A stretch of 53,224 bases of DNA from Alphaproteobacteria bacterium (lineage in GTDB: Bacteria > Pseudomonadota > Alphaproteobacteria > UBA2966 > CAIVPW01), in contig JABHVE010000014.1 in the NCBI GenBank assembly GCA_018658465.1, positions 1 to 53,224 of the forward strand, read 5' to 3'. A program made the position numbers and the translations under genes. Positions 17,698 through 26,600 of the stretch are shown in pieces. Below the pieces are notes generated by a model that worked only from the letters and a program-made list of their open reading frames with translations, had not been told where the DNA came from and ran no database searches. Each line of letters begins with the position of its first letter. Within the stretch, counting starts at the first letter, position 1.

Positions 17698-18618
17698 ATG
17701 ATGACTTTGGTGTTTGAACAGGCCCTGAACGGAGTCCAACTGGGGGTTCTATTGTTCCTGTTGGCGGCTGGACTGACCCTGGTGTTCGGGATCATGAACT
17801 TCGTCAACTTGGCCCACGGATCCCTGTACATGGTGGGGGCGTATTTCGCCGCCACGTTCATCCCATGGAGCGGTTCCTTCATTGTTGGTGCCCTGCTGGC
17901 GTTGGCCGCCACCGCCGCCGTCGGCATGGCGTTGGAAGTTCTGATTTTCCGGCGCCTATACCACCGCGATCACATGGACCAGGTTTTGGCCACCTTTGGG
18001 CTGATTTTGTTTTTCAACGAATTGGTTTTGATGGTTTGGGGGCCGGCCGGACTGTCCATTGCCGTGCCGTCTTGGTTGGTGGGCCAAGTCAACATCATCC
18101 CCGGCGTTCCGTATCCGGCATACCGATTGGCGGTGTTGGTGACGGGATTAGCCGCGGCCGCGTTCCTGTACGTTCTGGTGTCCCGCACCCGCACCGGAAT
18201 GCGTATCCGGGCAGGAGCCAGCGACCAGCAAATGGCCCAGGCATTGGGTGTCGATATCAAGCTGCTGTTCACCGGCATCGTCGGTTTGGGCGCGGCTTTG
18301 GCGGCCCTGGCCGGGCTGTTGGCGGCGCCCCTGCGATCGGTCTATGCGGGCATGGGAGAAGACATTTTGGTGCTGGCGTTTGTCGTCGTGGTGATTGGCG
18401 GGATTGGATCAATCCGAGGCGCCTTCGTCGCCGCGTTGGGCGTAGGCTTGATCGACACCGTTGGGCGCGCGTTCTTGCCCCGAGTGCTGGATGCGCTTTT
18501 GTCTGATCAGATTGCTGATGCCGTGGCTCCGGCACTGTCGACCACCCTGATCTACCTGACCATGGTGGTGGTGTTGGCCATCCGACCCCGGGGATTGTTC
18601 CCCGCCCCCGGCCAATGA
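17698..18618 (+). CDS. livH: Branched-chain amino-acid ABC transporter permease, LivH type
   Basis: A 306-residue integral membrane protein of the LivH family with about eight membrane helices. Typical features are the early GLTLVFGIMNFVNLAHGSLYM stretch, the central RTRTGMRIRAGASDQQMAQALG cytoplasmic loop that contacts the ATPases, and GGIGSIRGAFVAALGVGLIDT. It starts 12 bases after the binding-protein gene and its stop overlaps the livM start in ATGA. Two adjacent ATG codons (17698, 17701) could serve as the start. Confidence 0.93.
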   Translation: MMTLVFEQALNGVQLGVLLFLLAAGLTLVFGIMNFVNLAHGSLYMVGAYFAATFIPWSGSFIVGALLALAATAAVGMALEVLIFRRLYHRDHMDQVLATFGLILFFNELVLMVWGPAGLSIAVPSWLVGQVNIIPGVPYPAYRLAVLVTGLAAAAFLYVLVSRTRTGMRIRAGASDQQMAQALGVDIKLLFTGIVGLGAALAALAGLLAAPLRSVYAGMGEDILVLAFVVVVIGGIGSIRGAFVAALGVGLIDTVGRAFLPRVLDALLSDQIADAVAPALSTTLIYLTMVVVLAIRPRGLFPAPGQ

Positions 18619-19577
18619 CGCCGACGACGCCCGCAAGCCGGTGGGCGATTGCCTTGCTGATCGCCTTGGCGGCAGCCCCGGTTTTTTCAGCACTGGCTGG
18701 GCAAACCTTCTACGTCTTTTTGCTGTCCAAAATGATGATCTTGGCCCTGGCAGGCGTCAGCCTGAATTGGATTTTGGGGTATGGCAATATGCCAAGCTTT
18801 GGCCATGCCGGATTCCTTGGCATCGGCGCTTACTCCGTGGCGATCATGTCGATGCGGGCGGCCGAAGCCCAGGGCGGTTGGCTTGCCACCGCCTTTGTCC
18901 AGTTACCAATCGCCACCCTTGCCGCCGCCATTGCCGCCATAATCATTGGTGCCGTCAGCCTGCGCACCCGGGGGGTCTATTTCATCATGATCACCTTGGC
19001 CTTTGGCCAAATGCTGTTTTCCTTGGGCGTCGCGCTGGAGCCCCTGGGAGGCGACGACGGCATGACTCTGCCCATGTATTCCACACTGGGGCCCGCCGAT
19101 TTATCGTCTGGCCCGGTGCTTTACTACGTGGTTCTGGGATTGCTTGTTCTGGCTTTGGCCGGTTCCCACCGCCTGATGCAATCGCCGTTTGGGGCGGTCA
19201 TTCGTGGGGCAAAATCCAATGAGACGCGTCTGGAGGCCCTTGGTGTCCCAACATATCGATACCGACTGGCCGCATTTGCCTTGGCTGGGGCCGTTTGCGG
19301 CCTGGCGGGGGCTTTGTTGGCCAATCAAGGAGGCTATGTAAGCCCTGCCCTTGCCGCCTGGACCCATTCTGCAGAACTGGTGGTGATTGTGTTGCTGGGG
19401 GGTGCCGGCACCCTGTTTGGGCCGCTTTTTGGGGCATTGGCTGTGGTGGGTTTGGAGGAAATTCTGTCCCAGCTTACCGAGCACTGGCGCATCATTTTCG
19501 GGCCGATTTTGATCCTGGTGGTTCTGGCCAACCGCGGCGGAATTTCAGGCTTGTTCAGGGCCCGCACCAATGTCTAG
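18615..19577 (+). CDS. livM: Branched-chain amino-acid ABC transporter permease, LivM type
   Basis: A 320-residue permease forming the channel with LivH. Family marks are LNWILGYGNMPSFGHAGFLGIGAYSVAI near the N-terminus and the EAA-like cytoplasmic loop GAVIRGAKSNETRLEALGV. The late GGAGTLFGPLFGA segment is also typical. Translation is coupled to livH by a four-base overlap and to livG by an eight-base overlap. Confidence 0.93.
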   Translation: MTPTTPASRWAIALLIALAAAPVFSALAGQTFYVFLLSKMMILALAGVSLNWILGYGNMPSFGHAGFLGIGAYSVAIMSMRAAEAQGGWLATAFVQLPIATLAAAIAAIIIGAVSLRTRGVYFIMITLAFGQMLFSLGVALEPLGGDDGMTLPMYSTLGPADLSSGPVLYYVVLGLLVLALAGSHRLMQSPFGAVIRGAKSNETRLEALGVPTYRYRLAAFALAGAVCGLAGALLANQGGYVSPALAAWTHSAELVVIVLLGGAGTLFGPLFGALAVVGLEEILSQLTEHWRIIFGPILILVVLANRGGISGLFRARTNV

Positions 19578-20331
19578 CCCGGCCCTGGAAATTATCGGTT
19601 TACACAAGCAATTTGGCGGTGTGGCAGCCAATGATGGGATCGATTTGATCCTTGAGACCGGCGAAATCCACGCGTTAATCGGGCCAAACGGCAGCGGAAA
19701 AACCACGTTAATCAACCAAATAATGGGTATTTTGACACCAAATAGCGGCGAAATACACGTTTTTGGCCAAAATGTCGCCCATCGGCCCATCCATACCCGC
19801 AGCAAAATGGGGGTTGGGCGATCCTGGCAAATCCCCAGCGTATTTCCCGATTTGACCGTTGCCGAAAACGTCGCCTTTGGGGTGCGGGCCGCCCTTGGAT
19901 TGAGCGCTGGGTGGTGGACGAAGGCACTGACCGAGGACGTGACCGATAGAGTCGACAAACTGTTAGGCCAAGCCGGTCTTAGGCAAGTCATGGACGCCCC
20001 AGCCGGGGATCTTTCCCATGCAGATCAGCGAAAACTCGACGTGGCGATCGCCCTGTCGTCAGACCCAATATTGGTGTTGTTGGATGAACCTTTGGCGGGC
20101 CTGGGGGCGGATGAAACCACCCACATGCTGACCTATATTCGAAAAATTCGGGCAAATAGTACGCCCGGACCGAAACGCACCATTGTCCTGATAGAGCACG
20201 ATATGGATGCTGTTTTCGCCCTTAGTGACCGCATATCGGTGCTGGTCGAGGGCAAAATCGTTGCCACAGGAACCCCCCAAGAAATAGGACAAAACCCGAT
20301 TGTCCAACACGCCTATCTGGGGGAAGCGTAA
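19570..20331 (+). CDS. livG: Branched-chain amino-acid ABC transporter ATPase, LivG type
   Basis: A 253-residue ABC ATPase. Walker A is GPNGSGKTT, Walker B is LVLLDEP and the H-loop is IEHDMDAVF. The position of the C-loop reads LSHADQRKL, departing from LSGGQ; LivG-type proteins often vary here (LPYGxQR), but the Ala-Asp pair is unusual. The C-terminal GTPQEIGQNPIVQHAYLG tail is typical of LivG. It overlaps livM by eight bases and ends four bases before livF. Confidence 0.93.
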   Translation: MSSPALEIIGLHKQFGGVAANDGIDLILETGEIHALIGPNGSGKTTLINQIMGILTPNSGEIHVFGQNVAHRPIHTRSKMGVGRSWQIPSVFPDLTVAENVAFGVRAALGLSAGWWTKALTEDVTDRVDKLLGQAGLRQVMDAPAGDLSHADQRKLDVAIALSSDPILVLLDEPLAGLGADETTHMLTYIRKIRANSTPGPKRTIVLIEHDMDAVFALSDRISVLVEGKIVATGTPQEIGQNPIVQHAYLGEA

Positions 20332-20335
20332 CCCC

Positions 20336-21058
20336 ATGAAGGCCGATCATCCTCCCATGCTGGAGCTTGCCGGGGTGTCTGGCGGTTATGGCAAAACGCA
20401 AATTATCGATCAGATCGACCTGTCCATAGGCGCAGGAGAATTCATATCGTTGCTTGGCCGGAATGGTATGGGCAAGACGACGACTGTACGGGCGATCATG
20501 GGGATAGCGGGATGGGTGCACGGGTCAATATTGCTGAATGGCAGCGAAATTTGCGGAGCGCCCACTCACATCATTGCCCAATCAGGCATTGGCTTGGTGG
20601 CGGAGGGGCGCCGCATCTTCCCGAACCTGACCGTGGCAGAAAACTTGGACGCCTTCGCGGCCAATCCTCATCACCACACCAATCCGTGGACCATGGACCG
20701 GGTTTTCGCCCTGCTGCCAACCCTGGGCGACCGTGTGAAGAGTATGGGAGAGACGCTGTCCGGCGGCGAACAACAAATGTTGGCCATCGGTCGCGCCCTG
20801 ATGACCAACCCCAAGGTGCTGATTTTGGATGAAGCCACGGAAGGGCTGGCCCCCACAGTTCGGACACTGATTTGGCAGATATTGGCCGAGCTCAAAGACC
20901 AGGGGCTGGCAATTCTGGCAATCGACAAACATCTGGGGCCCTTGGGGGCGCTTTCGGACCGCTATGGGATCCTGCACAAAGGCCGGCTGGTTTGGCGGGG
21001 AACACCTTCGGAACTTGGTGACCAGCCCAAGGTGATCGCGAAATACCTAGGGGTCTAA
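20336..21058 (+). CDS. livF: Branched-chain amino-acid ABC transporter ATPase, LivF type
   Basis: A 240-residue ABC ATPase, partner of LivG. Walker A is GRNGMGKTT, the signature is LSGGEQQML, Walker B is LILDEATEGLAP. The usual H-loop His is found in DKHLGPL. ATG 20336 is used because GGGGA lies upstream and the reading begins before the conserved LELAGVSGGYG strand; an open extension to 20300 overlaps livG. It is the last gene of the importer operon. Confidence 0.92.
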   Translation: MKADHPPMLELAGVSGGYGKTQIIDQIDLSIGAGEFISLLGRNGMGKTTTVRAIMGIAGWVHGSILLNGSEICGAPTHIIAQSGIGLVAEGRRIFPNLTVAENLDAFAANPHHHTNPWTMDRVFALLPTLGDRVKSMGETLSGGEQQMLAIGRALMTNPKVLILDEATEGLAPTVRTLIWQILAELKDQGLAILAIDKHLGPLGALSDRYGILHKGRLVWRGTPSELGDQPKVIAKYLGV

Positions 21059-21079
21059 GCGCGCTAGAACCCGAATGCC

Positions 21080-21841
21080 TTATGGGGCGGGAATTATCAA
21101 AAGTGGAGGTGCAGGTGCGCCCGCTGCCGGGGGATCGGCTGCCGGAACAGCCGGTGGACCCAAATCTTCAAGATTCACCCGAGGCCTCTCCGCTGGTTCT
21201 GGCTCTGGGTCACCTTCTATTTCCGGAGGCGGCTCAGGGATCGCGGTTGGCTTCCAGGCTGCCGTCATGCGCTGAGCTTCGGCCATCTGGGCGGACGACA
21301 ACTGGATTGCCACCCGTTCACGGTTGCTGATTGCCGCTTCTTCCCCTGCCCGTTCGGCCAACGCAAACCAAACGTGGGCCAACACTGGGTCCTCTTCGAC
21401 GCCCTTGCCCAGGATGTAAAGGATTCCCAAATTGTTCTGGGCCTTTGCCATGCCTTGCCACGCTGCCATTTCGTACAGCCTGGCGGCTTCCCTCAAATCC
21501 TGGGTGACCCCGGTTCCGTCCTGGTACATCACGCCTAAGGCATAGCGCGCCTCTGGGTGTCCCCGGGCTGAAGCCTCGCGGAAGTATCCCACCGCGCTGA
21601 TGGGGTCGCGGTCTGTGCCCCGGCCGTACAATTGCAGAATTCCCACCCCGAACTGGGCACGGAAATCCCCGCGCCGCGCCGACAAGGACCATTCTTCCAT
21701 CGCAGTTGTGAAATCGCCCCGCTGATAGGCCTCTAAGCCATCCAAATATCCGGCGAAGGCTGGTCCAGTGCCGGTCACCGCCGCCGCCACGAGGACAACG
21801 GTCGAAGCCACAGCCCTTATGATCCGGATTCGTAATGACAT
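21080..21841 (-). CDS. Exported Sel1-repeat protein with Pro-rich tail
   Basis: A 253-residue protein. The signal peptide ends AGTGPAFA. Four Sel1-like repeats follow (FRAQFGVGILQLYGRGT, PEARYALGVMYQDGTGV, AKAQNNLGILYILGKGV, then a partial ALAERAG unit). The last 60 residues are rich in Pro, Glu and Ala (PEPPPEIEGDPEPEP, PAADPPAAGAPAPP), like a flexible spacer. ATG 21841 is chosen; a TTG two codons upstream is possible. It is separate from the Sel1 protein at 8346. It probably works as a periplasmic interaction module; partner unknown. Confidence 0.85.
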   Translation of the reverse strand: MSLRIRIIRAVASTVVLVAAAVTGTGPAFAGYLDGLEAYQRGDFTTAMEEWSLSARRGDFRAQFGVGILQLYGRGTDRDPISAVGYFREASARGHPEARYALGVMYQDGTGVTQDLREAARLYEMAAWQGMAKAQNNLGILYILGKGVEEDPVLAHVWFALAERAGEEAAISNRERVAIQLSSAQMAEAQRMTAAWKPTAIPEPPPEIEGDPEPEPAERPRVNLEDLGPPAVPAADPPAAGAPAPPLLIIPAP

Positions 21842-21865
21842 TTTCAAACTCTTTTCCGCCGTCTT

Positions 21866-22483
21866 TCAGTCTCTGGTCCGTCGCCCCGGAAATGCCCGAA
21901 CAGTCGACCCTGTGTCCGCTTGGGGCTCCCCCCACCGTCGCACAAGATCGTGGTCGATGGGGAATAAATCCAGCACCCGACCCACCGTTTGATCGACCAT
22001 TTCGTCGATACTGGCTGGCCATTGGTAGAACGCCGGGACCGGCGGGAAAACAATCGCCCCCATTTCGGACACCGCCGTCATGGATCGCAAATGACCTAAA
22101 TGGACCGGTGTTTCGCGCACCATAAGCACCAACCGTCGGCGTTCTTTCAGCACCACATCCGCGGCCCGTGTCAGCAGGCCGGTAGTCACACCGGTGGCAA
22201 TTTCAGACAGGCTGCGCACGGTGCAGGGGGCCACGAGCATTCCCATTGTCTGGAACGAGCCCGAGGCGATCGCCGCACCGATATCGTCTGGGCTGTACAC
22301 CACATCGGCCAGGGCATGTACGTCAGCAACCTTGCGATCCGATTCCGACGCCAAGGTGATTTCGGCCGGTTTGGTCATCACCAGGTGGGTTTCGATGGGT
22401 GTTTGGGCCAATGCCTCTAGGGCCCGCAGGCCATAGGCAACGCCGGAAGCACCAGTAATTCCAATGATGAGCCTGTCCGTCAT
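21866..22483 (-). CDS. ubiX: Flavin prenyltransferase UbiX
   Basis: Makes prenylated FMN, the cofactor of the UbiD decarboxylase in ubiquinone synthesis. The 205-residue flavoprotein has the FMN-binding IGITGASGVAYGLR start, the SDRK strand, PCTVRSLSEIATG and the RRRLVLMVRETPVHLGHLRSM stretch typical of UbiX. MTDRLIIGITG is taken as the start; 35 upstream codons are open but overlap the end of the HPt gene region. No ubiD is in the window. It is on the same strand as the Sel1 gene, which begins 24 bases downstream. Confidence 0.93.
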   Translation of the reverse strand: MTDRLIIGITGASGVAYGLRALEALAQTPIETHLVMTKPAEITLASESDRKVADVHALADVVYSPDDIGAAIASGSFQTMGMLVAPCTVRSLSEIATGVTTGLLTRAADVVLKERRRLVLMVRETPVHLGHLRSMTAVSEMGAIVFPPVPAFYQWPASIDEMVDQTVGRVLDLFPIDHDLVRRWGEPQADTGSTVRAFPGRRTRD

Positions 22484-22505
22484 ATTCAGCGCCCTTGGCC
22501 TTTGA

Positions 22506-23042
22506 CTAGGTGTACTTCTTGATGGCCTGCTGAAGTGAAGCGACCAGCGCTTGGCCGATTTCGCCGCCGTCGCCAGCAATGCGGTCATTGATAACGGCCC
22601 GCATCAGATCGATGTGGGATTTCACCAGTTCCAACTGGTTGTCGCCAACATCCACTGCGCCAAACGTCATTTCGTTCAGGGATTTACCGAAAATCGAAAT
22701 CAATGGATAGCCAAAGGTACCGCCTTGGCCCTTCAATTCATGGGCAACATTGCCAATCTTTTTCAGGATTTTATGGCGGACGCCTTTGTCATCGCTGGCC
22801 ACCATCGCTTTTTGATCAGCCGTCAATTCCGTCAGGGTCTTCAGCACCCAATCGGGATAATCCTCTTCTGCCTGCTTCATTTCCTTCATGGCCTTTTCCA
22901 AGGCACCCCCCGCCAATTGCGGTGGGCCGTCTTGGGGGCCGGCGCCAGCGGACTTGGCTTTCAGCCTGTTGCGGATGCGGAAATACCGGACCTTGGTTTT
23001 TGGCCGGGTGGACTGTGCTGCGCCGTTTTCAGGAGTCGTCAT
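22506..23042 (-). CDS. HPt-domain phosphotransfer protein
   Basis: A 178-residue protein whose C-terminal 110 residues look like a histidine phosphotransfer domain. The candidate phospho-His is His101 in NVAHELKGQGGTFGYP, followed by the second helix ISIFGKSLNEM. The N-terminal 50 residues are basic and disordered (KVRYFRIRNRLKAK). It overlaps the upstream receiver gene by 14 bases, so they are translationally coupled and likely partners. No kinase is adjacent. The HPt His is intact although the neighbouring receiver lacks its Asp. Confidence 0.75.
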   Translation of the reverse strand: MTTPENGAAQSTRPKTKVRYFRIRNRLKAKSAGAGPQDGPPQLAGGALEKAMKEMKQAEEDYPDWVLKTLTELTADQKAMVASDDKGVRHKILKKIGNVAHELKGQGGTFGYPLISIFGKSLNEMTFGAVDVGDNQLELVKSHIDLMRAVINDRIAGDGGEIGQALVASLQQAIKKYT

Positions 23043-23580
23043 GGATTATCTCGATTTCGCTTTCCGGCATGATGCGACGGTTTTTGCCCGGGGGTGCCGC
23101 TGATCGGCGCCTGCGATCGGGTCCAAAATACGTGTCCAACAGCACGAATTGGCGGGGACTGCCCACCACCAACATCAGTCTGGTCAACAATTGGCCCACG
23201 GAATAGGGTTTTGCAACGAATTCTGTCGACCCCAAATCCCGCGCCTCGCCCACCTTTGCCACGTCGCCGTACCCGGACACCATCACGAACGGCATAAACC
23301 GGTTAGGAGATTCTTTTGACCGCCGCACCCATTTCAGCAACATGGCACCATCGATGGGCTCCATCTGCCAATTGGACATCATCAGGTCCACCGAGCTTAC
23401 CCCAGCTTCCGTTGGGTTTTCTTTCACTTTGCGGAGGAATTCGATCGCCTCGCCCCCGTCGGATTTTTCGATAACGTTTCCAACGCCCAAGGCTTGCAGC
23501 AACATGCGTTGCATGCGCCGCATGTAGCCATTGTCTTCCACAATAAGAATGGTCAGCAGGCCGAAGTCATAGGTCGCCAT
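23029..23580 (-). CDS. CheY-like receiver protein lacking the phosphoacceptor Asp
   Basis: A 183-residue stand-alone receiver. The acidic pair (Glu15, Asp16 in ILIVEDNGYM), the Ser at the Thr/Ser position (VMVSGYGD) and Lys124 (FVAKPYS) are conserved. At the phosphorylation site the sequence is MMSNWQMEPIDG, with Asn70 where Asp is normal (codon AAT). After the receiver comes a basic/acidic tail (FGPDRRRRSAAPPGKNRR). It overlaps the HPt gene by 14 bases. It is probably a non-phosphorylated or docking receiver; function in signalling is inferred. ATG 23580 is preferred to GTG 23592. Confidence 0.85.
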   Translation of the reverse strand: MATYDFGLLTILIVEDNGYMRRMQRMLLQALGVGNVIEKSDGGEAIEFLRKVKENPTEAGVSSVDLMMSNWQMEPIDGAMLLKWVRRSKESPNRFMPFVMVSGYGDVAKVGEARDLGSTEFVAKPYSVGQLLTRLMLVVGSPRQFVLLDTYFGPDRRRRSAAPPGKNRRIMPESEIEIIHDDS

Positions 23581-23692
23581 AGGTGCGTCCACGTTGCGTT
23601 GAAAGTAAACCTAACCCCATAATAACACACAAGTATTTAAGATATCCACACGGCTAATCCCGCACCGAACATAGGGCCAACAATTCGAGGCG

Positions 23693-26600
23693 CTAGCGAA
23701 CCTCCAATGCGACCAAGCATTTGTCGACCCACAGGGCGGTTAGTTTTTCTTGTACTGAATTCTGCCGTAAACGTTGGCGCAGAGCTGGGAAGTCCACGTG
23801 ATCCAAATTTTGATCCTGATTGAAGCACGAAAACACCGCTGTTCGCTCCCCCGTTTCCGGGTCCAAATGGGGCTGCAGGCATTGGGCACAAATTTCTTTC
23901 ATCATGCACTGCATGGGCGAATTGATTGATGCGATCGCGGCGTGGTCGGGTTTCAGGTACTGGGCCAAAACCGTATGGCGCGCCTGGCCCACAGCCTCCA
24001 TCATGCGATCCGAGCCGATGGTAACAATGCGATCGATGTCGCTCATGGAAATGGCGCCGTCCCCCAAATCCCCTGCCCCATAGGCCTGCATTGCCTGGAC
24101 CACATTGCCGACGAACACTTTGTCCTGGGGCCGATCGGCGGTGAACCCCGGGCCGGTGTCGCAGCACCAAATCAGCACGTCAGAGGCGGCTTCAATTTCC
24201 TCCACCTTGAAGCGATCCTCTGGGGTGCGATAGGCGGCAAAATACAACACCTTGCTGCCCGCCGCCCGCAACGCCCGGCCGATGGAAAACAGCACCGCGT
24301 TGCCAAGACCGCCACCGGCCAACAGCACGGTTTCCCCCGCTGGTGTATCGGTGGGCTCCCCTGTTGGCCCCATCATTACCACCGGCTCTCCCGGCTTCAG
24401 AGCAATGCAAAGGTCCGACGATCCGCCCATTTCCAGGACAATCAGTCCCATTAGGCCTCGGGTCTTATCCACCCAAGCACCGGTCAGGGCGATGCCCTCC
24501 ATGGCCAAGGTCGTGCCATTGATTTTTGGTGCCAAGGTTTCGAAATTCTGCAGACGATAAAACTGCCCCGGCTGGAACTGGGCAACTGCCCGTGGCGCCC
24601 GTACCACCACCTCGACAATGGTGGGGCCCAGGCGATTGACCGCGTGGACCGTGGCCCGCAAGCCATCATGGAGGCCAGCCAGAAAAGCCGCATCGTCGGT
24701 GGAATTGGACGGATCAACCTGATCCAACATCCGCGAGACCACCGGATATCCTTGTTTGGAGCTGGCCAGGGCGCCCACCACGTTGCCGGCAAACGATGGA
24801 TGCAAGTCGCCGAAAAAGCTGATGGCGCGACCATCCGAACGCATTGAACACAGAACCTCGGCCTGATCCGGTTTGCGGGTGCGGTCCGGGGACACGGTTG
24901 ACCCAGTTTCGTCAATCGCCTGAAAAAACCGGCCATCAAGCTGAACGTTGGTCGGATCTTCCCGGGCCAAGACGGTGTTGGGCTGGGTTCCAGCGGCAAT
25001 CAAGACGGCCCGCGCGGGGAGACGCTCGATCGTTCCGGTATCGATCCAATGCCCTTCCCGCTCTTCCCGGGTGTATTGCTGTTTGGCCAAAGTGATGGCC
25101 TCGGCGTGACCATTGTCATCCACTTCCACGGCCACAGGCGTCAGCCCTTCAGCCAAGCGAATGCCTTCTTCGAAGGCCTTGCCGACTTCTTCGTGGTTCA
25201 GGGTGTAGCTGGGGGAATCGATCATGCGCTTGCGATAGGCGATGGTGACCCCACCCCAGCCTTGGACCAGTTCCCTAATTTCCGCCGGTCGGTGTTCCGA
25301 TGCTGCCGCTGTCCGCTCGGCCCGAATGGCCCGGCCATGGGCCAGAAATTCGTCGGCGATTCCCAGCTCTTCCGGATCCCACGCGGCGCGCACGGCATCT
25401 TCGCCGCGATCGGCGCACAAGCCTTCGTATCGGTCCAAGAATTTTTCAACCTGAACCGGGTAATACGCCATGGCCTCGGTGGCGGTATCGATGGCCGTCA
25501 GGCCGCCGCCGATGACCACCACCGGCAACCGCAACTGCATATTGGCAATGGTGTCCGCCCTGGCCGCCCCAGTCAGCTGAAGGGCCATCAGGAAATCACT
25601 GGCGGCGCGCACACCGCGGGCCAGGCCGTTTGGCAACGGCAACACGGTGGGCTTGCCGGCACCGGTGGCCAGGGCCACATGGTCAAACCCGGCGTCAAAG
25701 GCTTGATCGACGGTCAGGGTCCCGCCCAAGCGCACCGCCCCATGCAAGGCGAACTGGCGGCGGCGTTCCAACAACAGGCGAATGACTTTCAAGTAATTTT
25801 TGTTCCAACGCACCGTAATGCCGTATTCGGCGACCCCGCCAAACCCCGCCATGACCCGTTCATCAAGGTTTTCGTACAGGGTCTCAACATCTTCGATTGG
25901 GACAAATGGTACCCGTATTCCGTCCACGCCGATCCCGGAAATCTCCGCCGGCAGCGGCTCAATTTTTAGGCCGTCAACAGCCACCACCGTATGGCCGTCG
26001 TTCATCAGATGGTGGGACAGGGAAAATCCAGCCGGCCCGGTTCCAGCCACCAACACCCGTTTGCCGGTGGCAGCCTTTGGGATTGGCCGATTGAAATCCA
26101 TCGGGCTCCAACGGGTGAGTAGGGAATAGATTTCGAACCCCCACGGCAAAGCCAGCACGTCTTTCAGGGTGCGGGTTTCCACCTCGGGGATATCCACGGG
26201 CTCCTGGCGCTGAAAAATGCAGGCCTTCATGCAATCGTTGCAGATCCGATGGCCGGTGGCAGCCACCATGGGATTGTCAGCCACAATGATCGACAAAGCC
26301 GCCAAAGACAGGCCCTGAGCCTTGGCCGTATGCATTTCGGAAATTTTTTCTTCCAAGGGGCACCCCGACAGGGTGACGCCAAAATGGCTTTTCTTGAACG
26401 GGGCGGCCTGGTCCGGGCTTGTGGGTTTTTCCCGCAGTCCCTTGGAGCACGAGTCCTTGCCCTGATTGTGGCAAAAAATGCAGTAGTTGGCTTGGTCCAA
26501 GGCCTTGTCCAGCCCGCACCCGGTGTCGGTCAGGCCAAAGCCGTTCCGCCGTCGCAATTGATCCCCGGAATAGGCCCAGGCCTCCACGGCGGTGCCTGGG

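Noticed and set aside
25049-25969. Plus-strand frame of 306 codons inside the giant oxidoreductase
   Set aside because: It is an antisense shadow with no ribosome site; the minus strand carries clear FAD and NAD motifs.
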